From Drechmeria coniospora (taxonomy: Eukaryota; Ascomycota; Sordariomycetes; Hypocreales; Ophiocordycipitaceae), in contig NC_054391.1 in the NCBI RefSeq assembly GCF_001625195.1, positions 4,599,157 through 4,663,156 on the forward strand: a stretch of DNA of 64,000 nt, given 5' to 3'. The first letter of the stretch is position 1. Each line of letters starts with the position of its first letter. Positions 35,625 to 46,589 of the stretch are shown piece after piece. The position numbers were made by a program, and so were the translations under genes. The notes beneath the pieces are model-generated. The model did no database searches and was not told where the DNA came from. It worked only from the letters and a program-made list of their open reading frames with translations.

Positions 35625-37835
35625 TATGTGGAAGTTGGGTCTGCTGCAACTGGGGCGTCTGCTGCGGCGGCTGCGAGGGCATCCCAGGTTGAGCATGAGC
35701 CTGCACCGGCGTCGGGTGCGAAGGGGTTGCCAGTGGCGCCGACTGGTACTGCATCGTCTGTTGAAGGTTGGGGTACGGCGAAGCGTTGGCGTCCGGACCG
35801 GACACGGATGCCGAACGTACAGAGGTCGACGCCACGGAATGTCTGTGGCCGAAGTAGTACGATCCTCGACGATCCGCCGAAGGTGATGCGCTCGACTGCT
35901 GTGGGGGTGGCATTCTCTGCGCCGAATCCATTGGCGGCAATTGCTGCGAATACGGCTCTTGAGGCACCTGTTGTCCGCCGCTGTGCCAGCTTTCTCTCCG
36001 CTGGAGAAGCTGCGGCGGCGGCGGCGCATGACCAGGCTGGGGTCCGGCGCTAGGCACGTACGGGAACTGGGGTTGCTGGGATGGTTGTGGGTGCTGCTGG
36101 TAGGGAGCTTGGCCGGGAGGCATGTGGTACTGGGAAGGCTGTCGACCAGTGTAGAAGTTTTCGGCGGCATTCTCGGGCACGGGTGAGGACAGCGAAGGGT
36201 ATGGGCCCGGTGGCTGGCGTGATGACGGAAGGTTGTAGCCGCCGAGGCTCTGTTGGCTATACGCCTTGGATAGCCTGTCCTCCAGCATACGGTCGTAGTA
36301 TCGCACGACTGTCGACAGTTTGGCGTGAAGGTCTAACAAGGTATCTGCATGCCGTCAGAAATGGAAATCGGAGGAGGAGTCATGGTTCCTGTACCATGTT
36401 TGCTCATCGTCTCGCCGTACGTCCTTGCCAGCTTCGGACGCAGCGTTCCGATGCTGTCGTAGAGCTCCTGGATTTGAGGCTCTCGCAGGATCGTACCCGG
36501 TGGCTGCGTCTGAAGACGGTCGACAAGGGTAGCGAAGAGGTTGATATTTTCCGCCTCCACAAGCGACAACTCATATTCGTTCTTGGGTAGGACAAATTTG
36601 GCCGAGTTCGAACTAGTCGGGTCCGAGGTTTGCTGCTTCAGCGCCGCCGCATGTTGCTTCTTTTGCTCCTCCATATCCGCCAAAGAAGCGGCAATGGCGG
36701 CCTTTAAATCGGCATCCTCCTCTTCGACCTGCTTCGCTGCCACCGAGCCGCCAGCTGGCTCGTTTCTATTTGTCAAAGGCTCGGCATACCCATGAGAGGC
36801 GCCTTTGACCTCCTCCAGGCTCATTGCTAGCGCCTTCTTCAAGTCGTCATCAAAGCCATCGTCGACACGAGCGTTCCGGGGCTGCATGGCCGACGTGCTG
36901 CGAGTCTTGTGCGGGTATGTAGGGGATCGGTCGAGCTCCTTATAGCCCTTGCCTGTGAGCTTTGCGTAGCATCCGTCATCCACACGGACGGGGGTAAGGA
37001 TGCCGAGGTGCGGCAGAGCTACCGTCTTGCTCGAGCACTGCTGGTCGAAGCAGTTGCCACAGTTTCGACAGTGGTGTTTCCGATTCGTAAACGTAAACGG
37101 TGTCCGGCATCGCATGCATACGTCAGAGTCGGCCCATTCGGGAGGCTGTCGATACGACCAGGTCAGAGAGGGCTTCACGCCAAGGGGAAGGGCGGGGCGG
37201 GCTCGGGTATCTGCCTACCGCGCTGCTATCAATCATACTACTTGCCACCGTCACCCGAGGGGGGAACTGGTAGCCCTCCCGCTGTAGCGTTCGATACACT
37301 TCTCCGATGTAGGAGAGGTCATGTCGACCCTCGGTGGCGCCGGCCCAAGATTGTATGAGCTCCAGCATTTTCGACTTGACCTCTGCATTGACGGCAACGG
37401 GACCAACAGCCTGCAGGAGGGAGACAAGGTTGTCCATGAACTCTCGGGAGGCGATTTCGGCCAGAAAATGCGAGCCGCCATTCTTGACGCACGTGTCGGT
37501 GAGCTGGGTCGGATCATATCAGCAACGAAGGCTCATCGGGGACTTTGGACACGAGAGGCTGCGTACGTTGAGAGCGCTCAGCTGCGTGTTTGGATTCTTG
37601 TTGCCTATGCGTCGCTTGAGCGACCGCATGGCCTCCTTAGGAGCGACTGTCTTGGATCTGATCACATCGGAGATCTCGAGGTTCAAAGCAATATCCTCCC
37701 TAGCAGCCCGGGCCGGTCAGCAATCAAACGGGGAGCCAGCGTTGCATATCCGAGCGCCTACAAGCTGCTTCCCGTGGCCTTTTCGATTTGCTCGTCCAGA
37801 GCAGAGTTGGCCGAGGACGACCACCAGCTCAACAT
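35392..37835 (-). CDS. vps27: ESCRT-0 subunit Vps27 (VHS-FYVE-UIM protein)
   Basis: Five exons on the minus strand, 37835-37762, 37699-37567, 37503-37219, 37145-36395 and 36332-35392, join in frame to give 727 residues. Vps27 with Hse1 binds PI3P and ubiquitinated cargo on endosomes and recruits ESCRT-I. The VHS domain spans about 8-150. The FYVE domain spans about 168-228, with the PI3P-binding RKHHCR at 186-191. Two ubiquitin-interacting motifs lie at about 260-276 ([14 protein letters not shown]) and 306-324 ([16 protein letters not shown]). A GAT-like helical segment for Hse1 binding follows (about 350-430), then a Pro/Gln-rich tail with a pure Gln run. Two FYVE positions that are normally zinc ligands are Asp (198 and 220). 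The gene diverges from a Doa4-like deubiquitinase that acts in the same pathway. Confidence 0.95.
35586..35622 (-). repeat. CAG/CTG microsatellite coding polyGln in Vps27
   Basis: About twelve uninterrupted CTG triplets on the plus strand encode the glutamine run in the Vps27 tail. Confidence 0.95.
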
Positions 37836-39035
37836 GGTGCAGAGCGTCGCTCGTGGGGAACCGGCAGAGGCGGAGGATTGAACCAAAGGGTCGGTGACGA
37901 GGCAAGGATGAGCAACGGTCGAGCTGAGAAGCACGAGAAGCGCTGTATTTGGGGGTGCAGAGGATGGATGGAGATGAAAAGAATGCAGGAAGTCGCGGCG
38001 ATGAAGAATTCGGGTTGTCGATGGCCGCCCTGCTCGTGAAGGCGATGAGGCAAGGAACTGCGTCGTCGCCAGCGCTTGTGATTCGGCACCTAAGGAGTGT
38101 TGCGTCAGCTGGTAAGGGCCAGCAATACAGCGATAGGTCCACTATGGTGGTGGTGGTTGTCATCCTCTGTACAGTACGGAGTACTGTTACGATATGTACT
38201 CCGTACCGTACGGAGTACCCCCTACGTGTACGAATCAGCCGGCCTGGTGGTGCGGGTAGGTACCAGTACTACTTACTGTACTGTAGGTACCAGTACTTGC
38301 GCGTACTTGTACTAACTACAAGTAGGTGTTCGGCTAAACTACGAAACTGCCCCGCCGCAAGGTACGAGAGCGATGACGATGTCGCTGAGCAGGCGCTGAG
38401 CCAGGGTGTCGTGTGGCGCTAAATTTCTACCCGCGTCAAGGAGCGAGGAGCAGCGGGCTATCTGGGAGTTACCTGGAGTGGTTTTCGTCGTGACCTGCTG
38501 AGCCACCCAACTGCCGCCTAATGAGAGGTCACTCATTAACATCTGCCAGTACTGCTCCCCCCCCTATGGAAGTACTAGTGGTACACGATGTTCTGCCACC
38601 ACCAGCGTCCTCTTGCATCCAGCAACCTCCTCAAACACGGCCCAGTACATCTGCAGGATCTCGTCATTGTTGCCCCCCCTCCCAACCCCGCGATCGAGCC
38701 AAGAAGCCGCGGAGGTTGTTGGTCAAGTCGAGGATCCCTAATCGCAGGGCTGGGCAGCCAAAGATTCTTGTGCTTGCGCAGGGCGAAGACGTCGCGTGCC
38801 TCGACTTCAATCAATCACCACATCCCCGCCATCCATTCATTCGACTTGCAAATATACAGGGCTCCGTGCCATCGCTACCCTGCCGCCCGTGTGAACGCAC
38901 AGTCGACGTACTCTGTTGAGAGATGAGACAGATTCCAGACAACATACTGCATCGAGAGCAATCGCAGGTGGTGCCGTGGCGGTTGAGCGCTGGTGTCCGC
39001 CTACGATAGCTCTGGCTCCCACCCAAAGGCCCACG
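37836..39035. promoter_or_regulatory. Divergent promoter region between vps27 and the Doa4-like gene
   Basis: A 1.2-kb interval separates the start codons of two divergent genes that act at the same step of endosomal sorting. It contains a GTAC-rich cluster (38165-38330) with three exact 11-mers (38174-38184, 38196-38206, 38208-38218) in alternating orientation. The alternative upstream ATG of the deubiquitinase (38916) also lies here. Co-regulation is inferred from the arrangement only. Confidence 0.5.
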
Positions 39036-42000
39036 ATGGCAACGAACGCCAGAAACGGGTTTACTGCGGGCTACGAAGGCAAAGATGACGGAAGAAATGG
39101 AGCGTCTTCCCGCCCGGACGCCGCGCCGCTTCCCCATATCGATGACATTCTTGCGAGACCGACCGACATCGATGCGAACCAGTCGATCAAGCGGCTGCTA
39201 GAACAGGCAGAAACGGCCTTCAAGCAGTCCGAGATCAGTCGCGACTTCAACAGGCCAGATGTCGCGCTCAAAGAGTATATCAGGGCGTCGATCATTGCCG
39301 TCCAGGTCATCTCGAAACACCAAGATTACCATGCCCAGAGAAGCGATCATGGTGGCGTTGGGAAGGCCCACGCCACTCTCCTGAAGAAGATATCTCAGCA
39401 GAATGATGCATACGAACGGATCAAACACGATATCATGGAAGACAACAAGAGAACCGGGGTGCTGCCGGTGGTACGGCGCTTCAAATCATTACCTGCAGCG
39501 TCCAATGGGCCTGCGGCTCGGCCCGGAGTCCAGCAACCAACCAGCAATGGGCACGCACAACCGGTGGTTAACGGGTCGTCCAAAAAGACGAAACCACTGG
39601 TGCATCCAAAACCCCAATCACTACATGGAAATGCCATACAACACGGGAGTGGTCCCGCCGCGTCGGTGAATGGAGCTGCTGCTGATCTGGCCGCCCGTTT
39701 TGCGAGCCTCAGAGGTCCGCAGGCATCTCCTGGACAGGACCCTCGTATCAAAACATACACGATCCCAGCTTACAAGGAGACTCCAAAGCTTCCAGAAAGT
39801 CGGGTTCTCACCATCGATATCGGTGCAGATCCTTCCGCCTTGCCCAAGATACCCGATGCCATCTACAGCCCAGCCCGCGGTAGCGTGTCTGGGGAGGCGG
39901 CGAGGTTGCCGACCAGTACGCCTCGCGGCCTTTTCACCCGTAGGGCCTCTTCGCCTTCTGTTCCCAGCACACCGAGCATATCGCAGCACCAGGGCAGCGA
40001 ATACTTTCCTCCCGTTCCCGAGGAGGCAGTTGAGCATATTACGATCCCCGAGGGGGACAGCGTGACTGCTGAGCAGCTGTACGATATCATGAAGGGAAAG
40101 GGTTCCATCCTGCTAATTGACGTTCGACCGCGCGGAGATTTCGACGACGGCCACATCATGTCTTCATCCATCATCTGCGTCGAGCCGAGCATTCTCCTGC
40201 GGGACAACATCTCCTCGGATGACATATCGGAGAGCATGGTTCTCTCCCCCCAGCAAGATCAGCCTCTCTTTGAGAAACGGGACAAGTACGACTTGGTGGT
40301 GTTTTATGACCAGAACTCGGAGCGTATCATTCAGTCGCCAAAGAACTCGGACGAAGTCGTCGTGCTGTCGTTGCACCGGGCCCTGGTGCACCTCAACTAT
40401 GGTCGAGAGCTCAGGAGGCCACCGGTAATATTGAAAGGAGGTTTGGATGCTTGGATCGACCTGATGGGATCGGGCGCCCTGCAGTCCACGTCGGCCGCAA
40501 CCTCGACCTCCGTTAGGCCGAACAGGAGGCACGGGGTAATTCAACGGCGAGGGTCCAAATACGTCGTGGCGCCATTGCTTCCCGCCGATGTCAGGGCTTG
40601 GCAGAATACGCTGGAGAAGGAGGCTCACCAAACTGCCACGCGACCAATCTTCCCTCGCACGGGCGAAGAGTTCCTGAGGTCGCGGCCAGAACTGACCGAG
40701 AAACAATCCATGAGGTCTTCTGTCGCTGCTGAAGACCAGCACATGCACAAATTTGACTCACATGCCCAGCTCCCGGCCCCGCCGACGCGTCCTCGGGCCG
40801 CTGTACAAAGGCCCAGCCATAGCGGCCTGTCTCATGGGGACGAGGATGACTGGGCGGGAGGTCGTTCCAGAAAGGCGACGGACCAGGTCTCTACGAGCGC
40901 TCCTAGGATGCCCACCGGGCTCAGCAATCCTCGGAACTGGTGCTACGCAAACAGTGTGCTCCAATCCCTCCTGGCCTCACCAGAATTTGGAAGGGAGCTG
41001 GCAGATTCGGAATGGGTGCAAAAGTACGACGTCCCAAGGAAGGAGGGTGAGACGATCAACCCACCTCAGCTCATGATTCAAATGTTGTCTAAACTATTTC
41101 ACTGGATGAGCACGGGCATGTTCGAGACGATCAAAGCTACGACTCTCATGGTATGTTGCCCCCTTGATGGAAAACGCCCAAAGGTGATGCTCATAGCCGT
41201 GTATAGGACTACTCAAAGTACCTTTGCAAGGCTAGCGACCCTCAGTCGCAGTTTGGCGGTCTCGATCAACAAGACGCCCAAGAATTCATGTCATTCCTCA
41301 TGGATCAAGTCCACGACGAGACGAACTCTCGGCGAAATTTGGCAAAGCCCAGGGTGGCGCAGCCGGAAACGAGAGGACGGGCACTCGTCGAGGCTGCGAT
41401 CGAATACTGGGGGAACTATTCGGTGTACAATCAGTCCATGGTTGACCGTTTCTGGCGCGGCGTCGACCTGTCCACGGTGCGGTGTATGCAGTGCGACTCG
41501 CGCACATACACATTCTCACCCTTTGGCTGGATTCCTGTTCCTGTCGGCAACGGTCGAGATATGACACTTGCCGAGGCGCTCGGGCAATACATTGCAGGGA
41601 ACAGGTTGGATGACTTCGCCTGCGACCACTGCGGTGGAAAGCGAAAGGCGTTGCAGTCGATGTCGTTGGCCCGAATGCCGCCCCTCCTGTGTCTCAGCTT
41701 CCGCCGCTTCGACTATTGCGGCGGGGGATTGACGAAATCTACGGCGGCCATTTCGTGGGATTTCAACGACTTTGACTTTTCCCCGTACTTTGTCGACCGG
41801 CTGGACGGAGAATTTTCCAAGGCGCACGACAAGGCCTTCGGGGGGCCTTTTCGGTACCAGTGCTATGCCGTCATATCCCATTCGGGAAACAACATCAACG
41901 CAGGCCATTACATAGCCCACGTCCGCGACTCGAACTCGCGCGACCCGTATGCCTGGTTTCGGTGCAACGACACCACCGTCTCCAAGGTGCGCATCGGGAG

Positions 42001-42091
42001 CGGCGAGAGTTCGGACAAGCAGAAGGAGGTGTTTCGTGGCGACGCCGGCTTGGTCCCGTACCTCGTCTTCTTCAGGAGGAAGGGAGCATGA
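39036..42091 (+). CDS. doa4: Ubiquitin carboxyl-terminal hydrolase with rhodanese domain (Doa4-like)
   Basis: Two exons, 39036-41150 and 41207-42091 (56-nt intron, phase 0), give 999 residues. An in-frame ATG at 38916 would add 40 residues; 39036 was preferred because what follows looks like the conserved start. Residues about 20-150 form a helical N-terminal domain of the USP8/MIT type. After a low-complexity linker comes a rhodanese domain (about 345-475) with LLIDVRPRGDFDDGHI. The peptidase C19 core begins at GLSNPRNWCYANS with catalytic Cys636, continues through GGLDQQDAQEFMSFL, and has a zinc-binding CMQC and CDHC pair. The catalytic His939 is in NAGHYIAH, with WFRCNDTTVS supplying the third residue. 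Doa4-type enzymes strip ubiquitin from endosomal cargo before it enters multivesicular bodies. The divergent vps27 supports this role. Confidence 0.92.
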
Positions 42092-42677
42092 ATCTTATTC
42101 GCGGCTGCATTCCCAGCCATGCGGAGGTGCACGGGAAGCGTCTCGGAGGGTAGAGCTGCCGGCTGATGTTATTTTTTTTGGCCCGGGCAAGTTTCATTTC
42201 TGCAGGCGAAGCATGGAGGCATTATTTATGTTGTCTAGGCAGGCATGTCGACGGAGTTTTGGCCATATATCGCCCCGAGGCAGGTTTTCGTCGCGATATG
42301 CAAAGACATCTCCACTGCCAGATGGTGCAGTCACGGAATATATCGCTGCTCCATCTGGCCATAATTGAATTACGCTCCCATGGATTGTAGACCGTGCATG
42401 AGTAAAATGCATCGACGAGGTACCTGGCGCGGCCTCGACGTGACGACGCATCAACCGGCATCCGTAGAACCACAGCGAAAAGAAACGAAGAATTTTACTA
42501 GTCATCTCATCGAGCCAGCGCCGGCCGAACGATAGTGCAGTACTGACAGGCCCCATGATGTCATCCTCAGGTATAAATCATTGAAAAAAATGGCAGCAAC
42601 ATCACAGTCGACGTGATGACGGGCGCGCAAGCTCCTTCTTCCCGTCCCGAAATCGTCATTCACACTTGCGCACGCAC
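42092..42677. other. Intergenic between convergent 3' ends
   Basis: About 590 bp containing the 3' UTRs of the deubiquitinase (+) and the acyl-CoA synthetase (-). There is a T-run near 42172 and an A-run near 42584. No gene. Confidence 0.7.
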
Positions 42678-44941
42678 TCAAGCATTCTCGAGACAGGCAT
42701 CGATGTCCTTCTTGAACGTGTCGCGAATGACCCTGCGGTTCAGCTTCTGGGTGGCGGTGACGAGCCCCTGGAGGAAAGGTTAGCAAGGCATGGATCGGGG
42801 GTGACGCACAGCGTCGTTCCGGGGGCAGCTTACGTTGTCAGGCGTCCACTCCTCGTTGGTGATGACGACGCCGGTGACAGTCTCCATGCTCGACAGACCA
42901 GAGCGCTTGGCGGAAGCCTGCAGATCCTTCAGGACGGCGCCGCGGACCTTCTGGTCCTGATGCATGCTGTGCTCGTCAACGCCGAGCGACTTGGCCAAGT
43001 CGCCAAGAACCTTTTCGTTGGCCATGATGACGGCGATGGGGCGGGAGTGCTCGGCATCGGCGTGGACCATGACGTTGGCCACGGCCTGGACGCCGCGGTA
43101 GATGGATTCGAGCTTCTCGAGGGCGATGTACTCGCCGCCCTGCATCTTGACGAGGTTCTTGACGCGGTCGATGACGCGCAGGTGACCGTCGACGGTGAAC
43201 TCGCCGATGTCACCGGTGCGGAACCAGCCGTCGGGCGTGATCGCCTTGGCCGTTTCCTCCGCGTTGGCGTAGTACTCCTTCATGATGGGCTTGCCCCGGA
43301 GCCAGATCTCGCCCTGGGGCACCTCAGCGTCGGCCGAGTAGCCGAGCTCGTCGATGGAGACGAGCTTGACGTCGATGGAGGCCGGGATGGGGCCGATGGC
43401 GGTGGGCGAGTACTCGAGCGGGCAGCCCAGGGCACCGCTGGCGCACGTCTCGGTCAGGCCGTAACCGACGACCATGGGGGCGAGGACGAGGGAGAGGAAG
43501 TGCTTTGTGCCGTCGGAAATGCCGCTGGCGCCGTTCATGGTGAAGCGGAGGCGGCCGCCGGTCAGCTGGCGGACCTTGCTGAAGACGATGCCGTCGAAGA
43601 TGCTGGCCATGGGCAGCTTGTTCTTGGACATGAAGGTCTTGTAGCTGAAGGCACCCCAGAAGAGGGACCGGACAATGGGCCCCGAGGTGGCCAGCTTGGC
43701 CATGACACCCTTCTTGACCGTCTCCCAGATCTGGGGGACGCCGACCATGGCGGTGGGCCGCAGCTCTCGCATATCGCCGGCGCAGTTCTTGACCGACGAG
43801 TCGGCCAGCGTGCGCGGGTTGCCGTAGCCGAGGGTGGCGCCGAGGAAGAGAACAAGGTTCTCCAGCACCATCTCGAAGATGTGGGCGAGGGGGAGGTAGG
43901 CGAGGACGACCTCGCGGTCGCTCACGCACTCGTCGATGCAGACCTTGATGCCCGTCACTGTCGGCCGGCCAGGGTCAGCACGAGGGTCCGGGAGGGAGGT
44001 GGAGGGAGGGAGGGAGGGTGACGTACAGCTGGCGACGAGGGCTTCGTGGGTGATGCAGGCGCCCTTGGGCAGGCCAGTGGAGCCCGAGGTGTACATGACG
44101 CAGTAGATGTCGGTTGGCTTCGCGGGCGAGGGGTCGACCATGTTCTCCTCACCGAGCTTGCGCAGCTCCTCGAAGGTGACGACCTTGAGGTTGGGGTGGT
44201 CCTCCTTGAACTTTTCGATCTCGCCGCCGGTGGCGAACATGCAGGCGTCGTTGACGATGACGGTCTTGATGCCGGCCTTCTTGACGGGGCCGGCGGCCGT
44301 CTTGAGCAGGTGGGGGTCGACGAACATGGCGCTCGCGCCGGTCTGGACGAGGGAGTGCTCGACGCCGCTCTCGCCGAGGGTGTCGTAGGCGGTGACGATG
44401 GAGATGGACTGGGAGGCGCACCCGTGGGACATGGAGAGCCACTGGGTGCTGGCAGGGGCGGTCAGCGAGGAAGGCTCGGCGACGGGCATCGGTCGGCTTA
44501 CCTGGTGGAGGCGAAGATGTGGAGCTTGTCGTCGGAGGTGAGGCCGAGCTTGCGCAGGCCGGAGCCGAGCTGGAGGACGAGGCTCTCGTACTCCTTGTAG
44601 GTTATGAAGGTGTAGGGGGTGAGCTCGAAGAACTGCCACTCCTTGTCGACCTCCTGGACCTCGCCGCCGACGTTCTTCTTGATCTTCTTGGTCTCCTTGT
44701 GGACCTGGACGAGCTTGCGGGAGCCGACGGCCTCGTGGTTGGGGAAGACGCGGGCGCTCCGGGTGACGATGTCGAAGACGGTGTGGACGTCGTCGGCGGG
44801 CGTGGTGAGGAGGCCATCCTTGGCGGCGGGATGGCGACGGGGGATAGTCTCGCCGGGCACCTTTTTGTGATCGGGCGCCTCGATGGTGAAGGGCGGCTTG
44901 TGCACCGGGTTCAGCGGCATCTGGCACGACTTGTAGTCCAT
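42678..44941 (-). CDS. faa1: Long-chain fatty-acid--CoA ligase
   Basis: Four exons on the minus strand, 44941-44502, 44448-44027, 43957-42834 and 42767-42678, give 691 residues, close to the length of yeast Faa1/Faa4. The introns are 53, 69 and 66 nt. It activates C12-C18 fatty acids with ATP and CoA for lipid synthesis, beta-oxidation and acylation. The AMP-binding P-loop motif is YTSGSTGLPKGA. The adenine-binding segment is GYGLTETCASG. The fatty-acyl-CoA synthetase signature runs from GWFRTGDIGEF to VKNLVKMQGGEYIALEKLE, containing the hinge and the Lys-rich catalytic loop. The short last exon restores LVTATQKLNRRVIRDTF, which carries the C-terminal adenylation-domain residues. There is no clear membrane segment or peroxisomal signal, so location is open. 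Which yeast paralogue it matches best cannot be decided here. Confidence 0.93.
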
Positions 44942-45181
44942 CCTGGCTGGCGGCGCCTCGGGCGGTGGGCGCGCGAATCAATCGGACAGACGGCGAGCGG
45001 GAGGAGATGTCTTCGGGAGGGGGAGAGTCGACGGGGGAGCGCGGACGGAGGACGGGGATGCGTCGGCGCGGCGCGAGGACGGACGAGAGGCGGGAGGAAT
45101 TTTCCCGAGGGCAGGCGGCGGGACGAGGACGAGGATCGAGGATCGAGGACGGAGGACGGGGCGGGCGACGGGATGCGATGA

Positions 45182-45195
45182 GGGGGGGGGGGGGG
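45182..45195. repeat. Poly-G tract (14)
   Basis: Fourteen guanines on the plus strand, a poly-C tract in the leader region of the acyl-CoA synthetase gene. Confidence 0.9.
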
Positions 45196-45247
45196 ACGGG
45201 CGGCGGAGGTGGAATGGAGAGGCGAAGAGGGGGCGAGGGGAGGAGGA

Positions 45248-45271
45248 AGGCAGGCAGGCAGGCAGGCAGGC
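45248..45271. repeat. GGCA tetranucleotide repeat
   Basis: About six tandem GGCA units upstream of the acyl-CoA synthetase gene. Confidence 0.85.
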
Positions 45272-46379
45272 CGGAGACGGGGAGGATGGAAGGCGAGGCA
45301 GGAGGCGAGGCAAGGCAGCAAGGCCACACGATTCCCGCCTGTGCCGTTTGTTTTGACGGCGGGCGACGGTGACGCCCCTAAGGTAGCGAGGCAAGTTGCC
45401 AAGCTATCCCTAGCTAGGGCCTGCCACGGCGCAGGGTGCGAGCCACGGCAACGGGGGACGGTGCCTGAATGCGGTTCGGGCCCGTACTGTACGTGTACCG
45501 CCCACGCAGGCGCGGCGGGTACAAGTACTGCGCAGCGATGATGGTGCCGCACCCACGCCCTGCCGAACAGAGACGGAGTCGCTTTGGTGGTTGCGCATGG
45601 GAGTACCAGTACTCGCAAAAGTCGTGGTTTCGTGCACGCGTAGGTACTCTCACAGTGCCGCGCAACTGTGCCGTACGGTACACGTACCTATGGCCGTCTC
45701 GTGCACGCACGCACAAGTAGGCACCGCAGCACGGTACACCCTCGAGTACAGTGGTGCAAGCACGGAGTACAGAGTACACAAGCGTGCAGCTCGGGAGGAC
45801 AGCCTGCACAGGTACCTGGAGCACCGAGGGCACCGACACCCGACGCCTTACTCGGCAAGGCAAGGGACGAACGCTAAGAAAATACGGACCCCTGCGGCCG
45901 CCCGGGGTTGAGGTTGGGGTTGGGGTTCGCGGATGGGGGAGGAACTGTGGCACCGTGCTGAGCCACAGCGGACCTGCTCATTTCCTAAGTAAGTACAGTC
46001 GCATTTTCACGCCCGCTCGCCCTCCCTCGTCCTCCTTTGCTCACGAGCAAGACAGGCCGCCGACGCATCGCATGCAAGCACAGCACAGGAAGTACAATTA
46101 GCTGGCAGATGGAACAAAGACTGGTCGGCTCGTCCGCGGACGCAAACCGACTCGGGCGCGCATGCGCGGACCACATGTCCCGTCCGGCAAGCTCTCGCGA
46201 CTGACTGCCCGCAGTACGGCGCGGCGACGAGGAGAGCTTACAGTGCAAGCAGAGTACGGAGTTCCCCCGCCCCCGTACCAGGTACCGTGCACATGTAAGT
46301 ACGGAGCGGAATTACATGTGTGCAGGTATTAATATGGAGTATGGAGTCTTTCTGACTTGAGTACTCCGCACTCTGTGGA

Positions 46380-46476
46380 TGTACTGTAGATGTACTGTAG
46401 ATGTACTGTAGATGTACTGTAGATGTACTGTAGATGTACTGTAGATGTACTGTAGATGTACTGTAGATGTACTGTA
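46380..46476. repeat. 11-bp minisatellite (GTACTGTAGAT)
   Basis: Nearly nine perfect tandem copies of GTACTGTAGAT, ending in GTACTGTACAGTAAG. The unit begins with GTAC and sits inside a GTAC-rich island, so it looks like a local expansion of island sequence. The perfect copies imply recent expansion. Confidence 0.95.
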
Positions 46477-46589
46477 CAGTAAGTCCTGTAATAATAACGA
46501 TCACTATATTACATGTTCCGTGCTACAACTTGCACAAGACCTACGGCCTCGGGAACAATGTTGCTGCTCTGGCGCCATTGACGGTAGGC

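Noticed and set aside
42666..44021. 451-codon open frame on the plus strand
   Set aside because: It is antisense to the acyl-CoA synthetase, where the minus strand shows all family motifs. Its Asp/Gly/Val-rich translation is a typical shadow.
45182..45329. N-terminal extension of the acyl-CoA synthetase
   Set aside because: The upstream frame is low-complexity Pro/Ser/Arg translation of the leader. The Met at 44941 begins the conserved N-terminus.
46380..46476. Possible CRISPR array
   Set aside because: The units are contiguous 11-mers without spacers, and the DNA is eukaryotic.
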